Shown: in pieces, positions 35,446 through 44,700 of the stretch
Layout of the letters: each line of letters begins with the position of its first letter
Position numbering within the stretch: position 1 is the first letter of the stretch
From: Arthrobacter pascens
GTDB taxonomy: Bacteria; Actinomycetota; Actinomycetes; Actinomycetales; Micrococcaceae
Length of the DNA stretch: 64,000 bases
Reading direction: 5' to 3'
NCBI RefSeq assembly: GCF_017052465.1
Contig: NZ_JAFHKT010000126.1
Location: 42,461-106,460, forward strand
Position numbers and translations under genes: made by a program
The notes under the pieces: generated by a model
Database searches by the model: none
The model's input: only the letters and a program-made list of their open reading frames with translations
Told to the model about the DNA's origin: nothing

Positions 35446-36681
35446 GTGGCAGCTCCGCAGAATTACTTGGCCGTCATCAAGGTCGTCGGCATCGGCGGCG
35501 GTGGCGTGAACGCAGTCAACCGCATGATCGAGGTGGGTCTCCGCGGTGTCGAATTCATCGCGATAAACACCGATGCCCAGGCGCTGCTGATGAGCGATGC
35601 CGACGTCAAGCTTGACGTCGGACGGGAACTGACGCGCGGGCTTGGTGCAGGCGCCAACCCCGAGGTCGGCAAGCAGGCTGCCGAGGACCACGCTGACGAG
35701 ATCGAGGAAGTGCTCCGCGGTGCCGACATGGTCTTCGTGACCGCCGGCGAGGGCGGTGGCACCGGCACCGGCGGCGCGCCGGTCGTGGCACGCATCGCCC
35801 GCTCCCTGGGAGCCCTGACCATCGGTGTCGTGACGCGCCCGTTCACGTTTGAAGGACGCCGCCGCGCGGGCTCCGCAGAGGCGGGCATTGACGCGCTGCG
35901 CGACGAAGTTGACACCCTGATCGTCATCCCCAATGACCGCCTGCTGTCCATCAGTGACCGCAACGTCTCGGTCCTGGACGCCTTCCGTTCCGCCGACCAG
36001 GTCCTGCTGTCCGGTGTCCAGGGCATCACCGACCTGATCACCACACCCGGCCTGATCAACCTCGACTTCGCCGACGTCAAGTCCGTCATGCAGGGCGCGG
36101 GTTCCGCCCTCATGGGCATCGGTTCCGCCCGCGGTGAGGACAGGGCTGTCAAGGCCGCCGAACTTGCCATCGCTTCGCCGCTGCTTGAGGCTTCCATCGA
36201 CGGCGCGCACGGCGTGCTGCTCTCGATCCAGGGCGGTTCCGACCTTGGCCTGTTCGAGATCAACGAGGCCGCCCGCCTCGTCCAGGAAGTGGCGCACCCC
36301 GAAGCCAACATCATCTTCGGTGCCGTGATCGACGACGCCCTCGGGGACGAGGCGCGCGTAACCGTGATCGCGGCAGGCTTTGACGACGTCAAGGCCACGT
36401 CGCCGTCCATGGACCAGTCGCAGCCGCAGGCCGCCCCGCAGCGTCCGGCGGTACCGGCATCCGCTCCGTCCAGCCCGGCGCCGTCGAGCAGCCAGCAGCA
36501 GGTCCACGTCCAGCCGGTACACGCCGGAGTCGGGGCTGCCGGCCTGGGCAGCTGGGGCCAGCAGCGCCAGTCTGCGGTCCCCGCAGACTCCGGGTTCGAC
36601 GTCGACCTTCCGTCGGTCGTGGAGCCGGACCTCTCCGGCGGCCGCTCGGATGACCTGGACGTTCCGGACTTCCTGAAGTAG
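35446..36681 (+). CDS. ftsZ: Cell division GTPase FtsZ
   Basis: The 411-residue tubulin homologue has [15 protein letters not shown] at the N-terminus, the GTP signature [13 protein letters not shown], the T7-loop region with [11 protein letters not shown], a Pro/Ser/Gln-rich linker (about 320-395) and the C-terminal peptide [10 protein letters not shown], which binds partners such as SepF. It polymerises into the Z-ring. GTG 35446 follows AAGGGA and begins [15 protein letters not shown] as in other actinobacteria. It has its own promoter region within the 205-nt gap after ftsQ. Confidence 0.98.
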   Translation: MAAPQNYLAVIKVVGIGGGGVNAVNRMIEVGLRGVEFIAINTDAQALLMSDADVKLDVGRELTRGLGAGANPEVGKQAAEDHADEIEEVLRGADMVFVTAGEGGGTGTGGAPVVARIARSLGALTIGVVTRPFTFEGRRRAGSAEAGIDALRDEVDTLIVIPNDRLLSISDRNVSVLDAFRSADQVLLSGVQGITDLITTPGLINLDFADVKSVMQGAGSALMGIGSARGEDRAVKAAELAIASPLLEASIDGAHGVLLSIQGGSDLGLFEINEAARLVQEVAHPEANIIFGAVIDDALGDEARVTVIAAGFDDVKATSPSMDQSQPQAAPQRPAVPASAPSSPAPSSSQQQVHVQPVHAGVGAAGLGSWGQQRQSAVPADSGFDVDLPSVVEPDLSGGRSDDLDVPDFLK

Positions 36682-36705
36682 GCGCCCTGCCTGCAGCAGG
36701 CGGAC

Positions 36706-36728
36706 GCCGGACGGCACTGCCGTCCGGC
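36706..36728 (+). terminator. Hairpin after ftsZ
   Basis: A 10-bp perfect stem (GCCGGACGGC and its complement) with a 3-nt loop lies 25 nt after the ftsZ stop. Without a U-tract it may only lower read-through into pgeF. Confidence 0.55.
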
Positions 36729-36785
36729 ATCCCTTGCTGAAGCTCTCCTGATTGTCGGTGTTTTTGATTGCTGTCGGTGTTCTGA

Positions 36786-37478
36786 TTGTTTTTGTGGCGT
36801 GCTGAAGTCCTGCCGGGGGTGTCTGTGGCGTTCACGGACGCCGGGGCAGGCAACCTTGCCCTGCACGTGGGTGATGACGCAGCGTCCGTCATGCGGCGGC
36901 GCGATGAACTGGACGCGGCGGCTGGCATTGCGCCCCGCCGGTTCCAGTACATGAACCAGGTCCACGGAAACCACGTGGCCATGGTGGACTCTGCGGCTGT
37001 TGCCCCCACGGCTGATGCGATGGTGTCCCGCACGCAGCCCCTGGCCGTCATGGTTGCCGACTGCATTCCGATGGTGCTGGTGGGCGACACTGGCGGCGCC
37101 GGCCCGGTGCTGGGCGTGGTTCACGCCGGGCGTCCGGGGCTGGCCTCAGGGGTGATCCCGGCGACTGTGGACCGGATGCGGGCGGCGGGCGCGGGGGACA
37201 TCCGCGCCTGGCTGGGGCCGTCAATTTGTGGCCAATGCTATGAGGTTCCGGCCGAGCTGCGGGAAGATGTTGCCGCCGCCGTGCCGTCCGCCTGGTCCAC
37301 CACTGGCTGGGGAACGCCCGCACTTGACCTGCCGCGGGGTGCGGTCAGCCAGCTCGAATCCCTGGGGGTGCCGGTCGAATACCGCGGCCCCTGCACCCTG
37401 GAGACGGACGGGCTCTACTCTTATCGCAGGGACCGCCTATCAGGGCGGTTCGCGGGTTTGGTGTGGTCGCATGAGTGA
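36786..37478 (+). CDS. pgeF: Laccase-domain (PgeF/YfiH) protein
   Basis: The 230-residue protein of the YfiH family has the metal-binding pattern NQVHGNHV, ADCIPMVLVGDTGG, VVHAGRPGLASGV and GPSICGQCYEV. Members have been described as purine nucleoside phosphorylase/adenosine deaminase-like enzymes and as peptidoglycan-editing factors acting in the cytoplasm. The location between ftsZ and sepF is conserved in actinobacteria and favours a wall-editing role. The start is uncertain: TTG 36786 gives the usual FLWRAEV beginning, but no ribosome site is seen and the leader is a T/G-rich imperfect repeat. It overlaps the next gene by 8 nt. Confidence 0.87.
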   Translation: MFLWRAEVLPGVSVAFTDAGAGNLALHVGDDAASVMRRRDELDAAAGIAPRRFQYMNQVHGNHVAMVDSAAVAPTADAMVSRTQPLAVMVADCIPMVLVGDTGGAGPVLGVVHAGRPGLASGVIPATVDRMRAAGAGDIRAWLGPSICGQCYEVPAELREDVAAAVPSAWSTTGWGTPALDLPRGAVSQLESLGVPVEYRGPCTLETDGLYSYRRDRLSGRFAGLVWSHE

Positions 37479-38211
37479 GGCATTAACGCCGGAAGCGGAC
37501 GCCCGGACGCAGGAGCTGAAGCGGCGACTGGACGCCGTGCAGCTCCGGATCGCTGACGCCACCGCCGCCGCCGGCCGCACCGACGACCCGCCGCGGCTGA
37601 TTGTCGTCTCCAAGTTCCACCCCGCCGACGACGTCCGCCGGCTGGCCACACTGGGGGTGTCCGATTTCGGGGAGAACAGGGACCAGGAGGCCTCCCAGAA
37701 GGCAGATGTGCTTAGCGGCCTGGGTATTCGGTGGCACTTCGTGGGCCAACTCCAAAGCAAGAAGGCCAAGACCGTGGTCAGGTATGCCCACGCCGTCCAC
37801 TCCGTAGACCGTCCGCAACTCGTGGAATCACTGGCCCGGGCGATGGCCGCGGAGCAGGAACGGTCGGGACGGGACAGCCTGGACTGTTTCATCCAAGTCA
37901 GTCTCGACGACGACCCCGCGGCGCACCGCGGCGGGGCTGCGCCCGCTGACGTTCCGGTGCTGGCCGACCAGCTGGAGGAGGCCGGGGGCCTTCGGCTGGC
38001 CGGCGTCATGGCGGTGGCCCCGCTGGGGGCCGACCCCGACCGCGCGTTCGCGAAACTTGCGGACATTTCGGCCCGGCTCCAAGCCAGCCACCCTGCCGCC
38101 GTCGCAATTTCCGCAGGCATGAGCCAGGACCTGGAAGCCGCCATCCGTTTCGGCGCGACACACCTCAGAATCGGCTCGGATATTCTCGGATCGCGCCCGG
38201 CGGTGCGATAG
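37471..38211 (+). CDS. YggS-family PLP homeostasis protein
   Basis: The 246-residue TIM-barrel, alanine-racemase-N-terminal-like protein has the PLP lysine in IVVSKFHPADD, then FGENRDQEASQKAD, WHFVGQLQSKKAK, and the C-terminal SAGMSQDLEAAIRFGATHLRIGSDILG. The family binds pyridoxal 5'-phosphate and controls PLP and amino/keto acid balance without known catalysis. ATG 37471 overlaps the pgeF stop by 8 nt. The gene lies between pgeF and sepF as in other Gram-positive dcw-distal regions. Confidence 0.92.
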   Translation: MSEALTPEADARTQELKRRLDAVQLRIADATAAAGRTDDPPRLIVVSKFHPADDVRRLATLGVSDFGENRDQEASQKADVLSGLGIRWHFVGQLQSKKAKTVVRYAHAVHSVDRPQLVESLARAMAAEQERSGRDSLDCFIQVSLDDDPAAHRGGAAPADVPVLADQLEEAGGLRLAGVMAVAPLGADPDRAFAKLADISARLQASHPAAVAISAGMSQDLEAAIRFGATHLRIGSDILGSRPAVR

Positions 38212-38300
38212 CGTCTGAGTATTGGAAGTGAATGGCGGGGATTCCAATGCTGTCAGTCTTTTTTGGGCGGCCCGCTTACGGACACGATTAGGAGTCGACC

Positions 38301-38828
38301 ATGGCCGGCGCTCTGCGCAAGACAATGATCTATCTTGGGCTCGCCGATGGCGAAGAGCACTACGAGTCTGAGCTTTCCACCCAGCAAAAGGATGAGGACC
38401 AAATGGAGCCTGACCGCGAGGAACGCCGTGCACCGGCGCCTGTCCGCGAGGTCGTCCGTGAAGCGCCACCCGCCGCCGAAGAGGAATACCGCGCACCCGT
38501 GACACCAATTAAACGTGCGGCGTCGAGCCGCGAAGAGACCACCGGACTGCGGCAGATCACCACGATCCACCCGCGTTCCTACAACGACGCCAAACTCATC
38601 GGCGAAAGCTTCCGGGACGGCATCCCCGTCATCATGAATGTCACGGACATGGGTGAGGCGGACGCGAAGCGGCTCGTGGATTTCTCCGCAGGACTGGTCT
38701 TTGGCCTCCGCGGCAGCATCGAGCGCGTCACCAACAAGGTTTTCCTGCTGTCGCCGTCGTACATTGAAGTCATCGGCGATGACAAGAAGGCCAGCGAGAC
38801 CACCGCCAGCTTCTTCAACCAGAGCTGA
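38301..38828 (+). CDS. sepF: Cell division protein SepF
   Basis: The 175-residue protein has an N-terminal membrane-targeting amphipathic helix ([16 protein letters not shown]), a charged linker rich in Glu, Arg and Pro (about 22-75) and the C-terminal SepF domain with [36 protein letters not shown] and [10 protein letters not shown]. It anchors FtsZ to the membrane through the FtsZ C-terminal peptide and is essential in actinobacteria, which lack FtsA. A GGAG site lies just before the ATG. Confidence 0.95.
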   Translation: MAGALRKTMIYLGLADGEEHYESELSTQQKDEDQMEPDREERRAPAPVREVVREAPPAAEEEYRAPVTPIKRAASSREETTGLRQITTIHPRSYNDAKLIGESFRDGIPVIMNVTDMGEADAKRLVDFSAGLVFGLRGSIERVTNKVFLLSPSYIEVIGDDKKASETTASFFNQS

Positions 38829-38840
38829 GGCAGGCCCTCC

Positions 38841-38872
38841 GGATGCCAGGCAGGGACACCTGCCTGGCATCC
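38841..38872 (+). terminator. 14-bp perfect hairpin between sepF and yggT
   Basis: Arms GGATGCCAGGCAGG and CCTGCCTGGCATCC surround a GACA loop, 12 nt after the sepF stop. There is no U-tract. It probably ends or attenuates the sepF transcript. Confidence 0.65.
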
Positions 38873-38972
38873 GTGTTGAAATGGTAGTTGTGCTGAATAA
38901 CGGTGCAGCACTGAAGTCAGACTTACAGGACGCCCCGGCATCCGGAATGAACATGGAGATTTGGGTTAGCTC

Positions 38973-39260
38973 ATGGGACTAGTATTCGGGCTCGTCTATA
39001 TCGTCCTGCTGTTCATTTTCGTGGCCCTGATCGTGCGTCTCGTGTTTGACTGGGTCCAGATGTTCGCCCGTGAATGGCGCCCCCGGGGCCTGGCGCTAGT
39101 GGCAGCCCACGCGGTGTACTCGGTCACGGACCCTCCGCTCAAAGTCCTGCGCCGCGTCATTCCGCCGCTGCGGCTGGGCGGCGTCTCGCTTGACCTGGGG
39201 TTCCTGGTGTTGTTCGTCGCCCTCAGCATCGCGATGGCCATCGCCAGGTCCTTCGCATAG
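38973..39260 (+). CDS. YggT-family membrane protein
   Basis: The product has 95 residues. Two TM helices (about 3-24 and 74-92) flank the conserved loop with AVYSVTDPPLKVLRRVIPP, diagnostic of YggT. The protein sits in the cytoplasmic membrane and is encoded between sepF and divIVA in actinobacteria and firmicutes. The molecular role is not settled (division or osmotic tolerance). The ATG follows a weak ribosome site. Confidence 0.92.
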   Translation: MGLVFGLVYIVLLFIFVALIVRLVFDWVQMFAREWRPRGLALVAAHAVYSVTDPPLKVLRRVIPPLRLGGVSLDLGFLVLFVALSIAMAIARSFA

Positions 39261-39342
39261 TTTCACAGCAGCTTGCAGCGCAACGGCAGTTCCCGAGAGG
39301 GAACGCCGCCTGCGCGGAGAATCTCCGGTTTGACACAACGTG

Positions 39343-39370
39343 TTGAATTAGAGGAACCAGACCATATTTA
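39343..39370 (+). promoter_or_regulatory. Candidate divIVA promoter
   Basis: TTGAAT (39343-39348) and TATTTA (39365-39370) are spaced by 16 bp and lie 61 nt upstream of the divIVA ATG. A second possible -35, TTGACA, lies at 39330-39335. Confidence 0.5.
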
Positions 39371-39430
39371 GGTACCGTAGTTTTGACGGCCGGAAGGCCT
39401 ACTGACTAACTAGACCAACGAGGTGACCAG

Positions 39431-40120
39431 ATGGCTTTGACGCCAGAAGACGTTGTCAACAAGCGCTTTCAGCCGACCAAGTTCCGCGAAGGCTACGACC
39501 AGGACGAAGTTGATGACTTCCTGGACGAAATCGTCGTTGAACTGCGCCGCCTGAACCAGGAAAACGACGAACTTCGCAAGAAGCTCGCCGAGGGCGGCAG
39601 CGGAACCCCCGCGGCCTCCACATCAGTGGCACCTGTCGTTGAGAAGGTTCCCGCCCCCGCCAAGGCGGACAAGGACGAAGCGCGCGCGAAAGCCGAAGCC
39701 GAAGCAAAGGCCGCCGAGCTTGCCAAGAAGAAGGAAGCCGAGCAGGCTGCCGCTGTTGCACCGCAGGCCCCCGCTGCCGGTGGCGGCGTGTCCGAGTCCG
39801 CTGCTGGCCTGCTCGCCATGGCACAGCAGATGCACGACCGCCACGTGGCCGACGGCCAGGAACAGCGCGACAAGATCATTGCCGAAGCACAGATCGAAGC
39901 CAGCAGCCTCGTCAACGACGCCCAGGAAAAGTCCCGCAAGATCCTCGGCGCCCTGGAGCAGCAGCGCTCTGTCCTCGAGCGCAAGGTGGAGCAGCTCCGC
40001 GGCTTCGAGCGTGACTACCGCTCACGCCTGAAGGCCTACATCGAAGGCCAGCTGCGCGACCTGGACGCCCGCGGCTCCGTCGCAGCGCCTGAGGTCGGCG
40101 AAAGCAACGCCGCCGTTTAG
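39431..40120 (+). CDS. divIVA: Polar growth / division scaffold DivIVA (Wag31)
   Basis: The 229-residue protein starts with the DivIVA lipid-binding domain MALTPEDVVNKRFQPTKFRE followed by GYDQDEVDDFLDEIVVEL. An Ala/Lys/Glu-rich linker (about 58-115) and a second coiled coil (about 125-215) follow. It binds negatively curved membrane and recruits wall synthesis at poles and septa. In mycobacteria Wag31 is phosphorylated by Ser/Thr kinases; a PASTA kinase is encoded 27 kb away here, but a link is only inference. It has its own promoter and terminator. Confidence 0.95.
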   Translation: MALTPEDVVNKRFQPTKFREGYDQDEVDDFLDEIVVELRRLNQENDELRKKLAEGGSGTPAASTSVAPVVEKVPAPAKADKDEARAKAEAEAKAAELAKKKEAEQAAAVAPQAPAAGGGVSESAAGLLAMAQQMHDRHVADGQEQRDKIIAEAQIEASSLVNDAQEKSRKILGALEQQRSVLERKVEQLRGFERDYRSRLKAYIEGQLRDLDARGSVAAPEVGESNAAV

Positions 40121-40131
40121 CACGTATTCTG

Positions 40132-40169
40132 AAAGCCGGTGGCTGAGGGTTCCTCGGCCACCGGCTTTT
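40132..40169 (+). terminator. Rho-independent terminator after divIVA
   Basis: A 12-bp perfect stem (AAAGCCGGTGGC and its complement), extended by an inner TGAGG/CCTC pairing, is followed by TTTTG. Confidence 0.85.
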
Positions 40170-40204
40170 GTGATTAACAAGAACGCTTCCCGAATGAAAG
40201 CACC

Positions 40205-40777
40205 ATGACTGACGAACTCGCCGCCGACGCAGCCCATCCAGCCTCCCCGCGCCCGCGGCCACGCCGAACGGCCCTCCTCTCCCTGTTCGCCGGGCTGGCT
40301 GTCTTTGCGTACCTGTTCGATCAGCTCACCAAACTGTGGGTGACGGGCACGATGGTGGAGGGGGAACGGATCCCCGTGCTGCCGCCGCTGCTGCACTGGT
40401 ACTACATCCGCAATTCCGGCGCCGCCTTTTCCATTGGTGAGAACGTGACATGGGTTTTCACCATCATCATGGTGGCTGTCGCCGTAGCCATTGTGTTCCA
40501 GCTGCGCCGGCTGGGCTCGGCCTGGTGGGCAGTGGCGCTCGGCCTGCTGTTCGGCGGAGCCCTTGGCAATCTGACGGACCGGCTGTTCCGCGAGCCGTCC
40601 TTCGCCATGGGCCATGTGGTCGACTTCATCCAGCTGCCCAACTTCGCGATCTTCAACATCGCGGACTCGGCCGTTGTGTCCTCGGTGGTCATTATCTGCC
40701 TGCTCACGCTGCGCGGCATCGCACTGGATGGTTCGCGCCACACGGCAGCCAAGCGGGACGGAGGCAAGGATGTCTGA
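40205..40777 (+). CDS. lspA: Signal peptidase II (prolipoprotein)
   Basis: The 190-residue, four-TM aspartyl protease has the conserved [10 protein letters not shown], the first catalytic aspartate in [10 protein letters not shown] and the second in FNIADSAVV. It cleaves the signal peptide of diacylglyceryl prolipoproteins at the lipobox cysteine. The N-terminal ~25 residues are Ala/Pro/Arg-rich. It overlaps rluD by 8 nt; the lspA-rluD pair is common in bacteria. Confidence 0.96.
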   Translation: MTDELAADAAHPASPRPRPRRTALLSLFAGLAVFAYLFDQLTKLWVTGTMVEGERIPVLPPLLHWYYIRNSGAAFSIGENVTWVFTIIMVAVAVAIVFQLRRLGSAWWAVALGLLFGGALGNLTDRLFREPSFAMGHVVDFIQLPNFAIFNIADSAVVSSVVIICLLTLRGIALDGSRHTAAKRDGGKDV

Positions 40778-41696
40778 ACGCGTGGTGGTGCCAGAGGAGC
40801 TGGACGGCAGCCGCGTGGACGCCGGGCTGGCCAAGCTGATGGGCGTGTCCCGATCACAGGCGGCAGTGCTCATCGCCGAAGGCAACGTCCTCAGCGGCGG
40901 CAAAAAGGTGGGCAAGTCCGCCAAGCTCGCGTCGGGCACCGTGCTCCACGTGACGGTCCCGGAGCGGCGGGACCCCCTGGAAGTTGTGGAGGAAGTTGTG
41001 GAAGGCATGAAGATACTGCTGGACGACGACGACTTTGTGGTCGTCGATAAGCCGGTAGGGGTCGCGGCCCACCCGTCTCCGGGCTGGGTGGGGCCCACCG
41101 TGGTGGGAGGATTGGCAGGCGCCGGGTACCGCGTCTCAACGTCAGGATTCGCTGAACGGGCGGGTATTGTCCACCGTCTCGATGTCGGCACGTCCGGCGT
41201 CATGGTGGTCGCCAAGACCGAGCACGCCTACACGGCACTCAAGCGCGCCTTCAAGGAACGCACCGTGGACAAGGTCTACCACGCCGTGGTCCAGGGCCTC
41301 CCGGACCCCCTGCAGGGCACCATTGACGCGCCGATCGGCCGCCACCCGGACCACGACTGGCGCTTCGCCGTCATCGAAGACGGCCGGCCCTCGGTGACCC
41401 ACTATGAGGTCCTCGAGGCCTACGGAAAAGCCACCCTCGTGGAGGTGCACCTGGAAACCGGCAGAACGCACCAAATCCGGGTCCACTTCGCGGCGCTGCG
41501 GCACCCGTGCGCCGGTGACCTCACCTACGGCGCCGACCCACGGCTGGCCGCCACCCTCGGCCTGACCCGGCAGTGGCTCCACGCCCGGCAGCTCGGCTTC
41601 GACCACCCGAGGACCGGGGAACGCGTGACCGTGACCAGCGAATACCCCGAGGATCTGGCCTACGCGCTGGAAGTCCTGGAGTCCGGCAAGGCCTGA
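40770..41696 (+). CDS. rluD: 23S rRNA pseudouridine synthase (RluD family)
   Basis: The 308-residue product has an N-terminal S4 RNA-binding domain ([24 protein letters not shown]). The pseudouridine synthase domain has the catalytic aspartate in [16 protein letters not shown] and the C-terminal [19 protein letters not shown]. It isomerises uridines in helix 69 of 23S rRNA if it is the true RluD; other RluA-type targets are possible. ATG 40770 overlaps lspA by 8 nt and is chosen over longer frames inside lspA. Confidence 0.94.
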   Translation: MSERVVVPEELDGSRVDAGLAKLMGVSRSQAAVLIAEGNVLSGGKKVGKSAKLASGTVLHVTVPERRDPLEVVEEVVEGMKILLDDDDFVVVDKPVGVAAHPSPGWVGPTVVGGLAGAGYRVSTSGFAERAGIVHRLDVGTSGVMVVAKTEHAYTALKRAFKERTVDKVYHAVVQGLPDPLQGTIDAPIGRHPDHDWRFAVIEDGRPSVTHYEVLEAYGKATLVEVHLETGRTHQIRVHFAALRHPCAGDLTYGADPRLAATLGLTRQWLHARQLGFDHPRTGERVTVTSEYPEDLAYALEVLESGKA

Positions 41697-41735
41697 CCGC
41701 CGGTGTGGTCGCGATGAATGTCTGAGGGAGACCAC

Positions 41736-41741
41736 TAGAAT
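41736..41741 (+). promoter_or_regulatory. -10 box TAGAAT of dnaE
   Basis: TAGAAT ends 6 nt before the GTG at 41748, the spacing expected of a leaderless transcript. Confidence 0.55.
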
Positions 41742-41747
41742 GGTTCG

Positions 41748-44700
41748 GTGACTTCCAGCAATGACTCGTTCGTCCATCTTCACACCCATACCGAGTACTC
41801 CATGCTGGACGGCGCCGCCCGGCTCGGTGAGCTGTTCGACGAAACCGAACGGCTCGGGATGCCGGCCCTCGCCACCACAGACCACGGCTATCTTTTCGGC
41901 GCCTTCGACTTCTGGAAAAAGGCCACGGACAAGGGCATCAAGCCCATCATCGGCGTGGAAGCCTATGTGACTCCCGGCACCGCGCGCGGCGACAAAACCC
42001 GCGTCCGCTGGGGCGAGGAAAACCAGCGCAAGGACGACATCTCCGGCGGCGGTTCCTACACCCACATGACGCTCCTGAGCTACAACAACGTGGGCATGCG
42101 CAACCTGTTCCGTGCCTCGTCGATTGCCTCGTTGGACTCGGTCTTCGGCAAATGGCCCCGGCTGGACCGTGAGCTACTCAACACGTACTCCGAGGGGCTC
42201 ATCGCCACCACGGGCTGCCCCTCCGGTGAGGTCCAGACCCGGCTGCGGCTCGGCCAGTACCGCGAGGCACTGGAGGCGGCCGCGGAGTTCCGCGACATCT
42301 TCGGCGCGGAGAACTACTTCTGCGAACTCATGGACCACGGCCTCGACATCGAGCGGCGCGTCACGGGAGATCTGCTGCGTCTCGCCAAGGAACTCAATCT
42401 CCCGCTCGTGGCCACCAATGACCTGCACTACACGCACGAGCACGACGCCAAGGCACACGAGGCGCTGCTGGCCATCCAGTCCGGATCCACGCTGCTCGAG
42501 CCCACGTACGACAACGGCGGCTCGCGCTTCGCCTTCTCCGGCAGCGGCTACTACCTGAAGTCACCGCAGGAAATGCGGGAACTTTTCCGTGACCACCCCG
42601 AGGCGTGCGACAACACGCTCCTGATCGCCGAGCGCTGCGAAGTTTCGTTCAACACCGGCGCCAACTACATGCCGCGGTTCCCCTGCCCGGAAGGGGAGGA
42701 CGAAACGTCCTGGCTGGTCAAGGAAGTCGACAAGGGACTCCATTACCGCTACCCCCAGGGCATCCCGGACAAGGTCCGCAAGCAGGCCGACTATGAGCTG
42801 GACGTCATCACGTCCATGGGCTTCCCGGGCTACTTCCTCGTGGTGGCCGACTTCATCAACTGGGCCAAGAACAACGGCATCCGGGTAGGGCCAGGACGTG
42901 GCTCGGGTGCAGGCTCCATGGTGGCGTATGCCATGCGCATCACCGACCTTGATCCGCTGCACCACGGCCTGATCTTCGAGCGCTTCCTCAACCCGGACCG
43001 CGTCTCCATGCCTGACTTCGACGTCGACTTCGATGACCGGCGCCGCTCCGAAGTGATCGACTATGTCACGCGCAAATACGGCGACGAACGTGTGGCGATG
43101 ATCGTTACCTACGGCACCATCAAGACCAAGCAGGCCCTCAAGGACTCCTCGCGCGTGCTGGGCTACCCCTTCAGCATGGGCGAGACGCTGACCAAGGCGC
43201 TGCCGCCCGCTGTGATGGCCAAGGACATTCCGCTGGCCGACATTCAGAACAAGGACGCCAAGCGCTACAGCGAGGCGGGCGACTTCCGCCAGCTGATCAG
43301 CACCGACCCCGAGGCTGCCAAGGTTTTCGAGACCGCACTGGGCATCGAGGGCCTGAAGCGGCAGTGGGGCGTGCACGCCGCCGGTGTCATCATGTCGTCG
43401 GACCCCATCATCGACGTGATCCCGATCATGCGCCGCTTCCAGGACGGCCAGGTCATCACCCAGTTCGACTATCCGACGTCTGAGGGCCTCGGCCTGATCA
43501 AGATGGACTTCCTCGGGCTGCGGAACCTGACGATCATTTCGGATGCCCTGGAAAACATCAAAATGAACCGCGGCATCGACCTGGACCTCGAAACCCTGGA
43601 ACTTGACGACACCGCGTCCTACGAGCTGCTGGCCAGGGGCGACACCCTCGGCGTCTTCCAGCTCGACGGCGGCCCCATGCGGTCGCTGCTCAAGCTGATG
43701 AAGCCTGACAACTTCGAAGACATCTCCGCCGTGCTGGCTCTGTACCGGCCCGGCCCGATGGGCGCCAACGCGCACACCGACTACGCGCTGCGCAAGAACA
43801 AGATCCAGGAAGTCATCCCGATCCACCCGGAGCTCGAGGAACCGCTCTCCGAAATCCTGGGCGGTACCTACGGCCTGATCGTGTACCAGGAGCAGGTTAT
43901 GGCCGTGGCGCAGAAGCTCGCCGGCTATACCCTCGGCCAGGCCGACATCCTGCGCCGCGCCATGGGCAAGAAGAAGAAATCCGAGCTGGACAAGCAGTTT
44001 GCGGGCTTCTCCCAGGGCATGCAGGACAACGGCTACTCGATGGAAGCCGTCAAGACGCTCTGGGACATCCTGCTGCCGTTCTCCGACTACGCCTTCAACA
44101 AGGCACACTCGGCCGCCTACGGCGTGATTTCCTACTGGACCGCCTACCTGAAGGCGCACTACGCACCGGAGTACATGGCCGCCCTGCTGACCTCGGTCGG
44201 AGACGACAAGGACAAGTCGGCGATTTACCTGAACGAATGCCGGCGCATGGGCATCACGGTGCTCCCTCCCGACGTCAACGAGTCAGCGCTTAACTTCACC
44301 CCGGTGGGCACCGACATCCGCTTCGGTATGGGCGCCATCCGCAACGTCGGCGTCAACGCCGTCGAGGCCATGGTGGCCGCGCGGGAGAGCGAGGGCGCCT
44401 ACACGTCCTTCAAGGATTACCTCATGAAGGTCCCGGCCGTGGTGTGCAACAAGCGCACGGTGGAATCCTTGATCAAGGCAGGTGCGTTCGACTCGCTGGG
44501 CCACCACCGGCGCGCGCTTGCCATGATCCACGAAGAGGCCATCGACTCGGTCATCACCCTCAAACGCAATGAGGCGATCGGCCAGTTCGATCTCTTCGCC
44601 GGGTTCGATGAAGCCGAATCGGAGGCGTCCCTGAGCATCGAGATTCCCGACCTTCCCGAATGGGAAAAGAAGGACAAGCTCTCGTTCGAACGCGACATGC

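Noticed and set aside
35463..37124. 553-residue minus-strand frame over ftsZ and pgeF
   Set aside because: Antisense shadow; both plus-strand genes are unambiguous.
42561..44159. 532-residue minus-strand frame inside dnaE
   Set aside because: Antisense shadow of the polymerase catalytic region.
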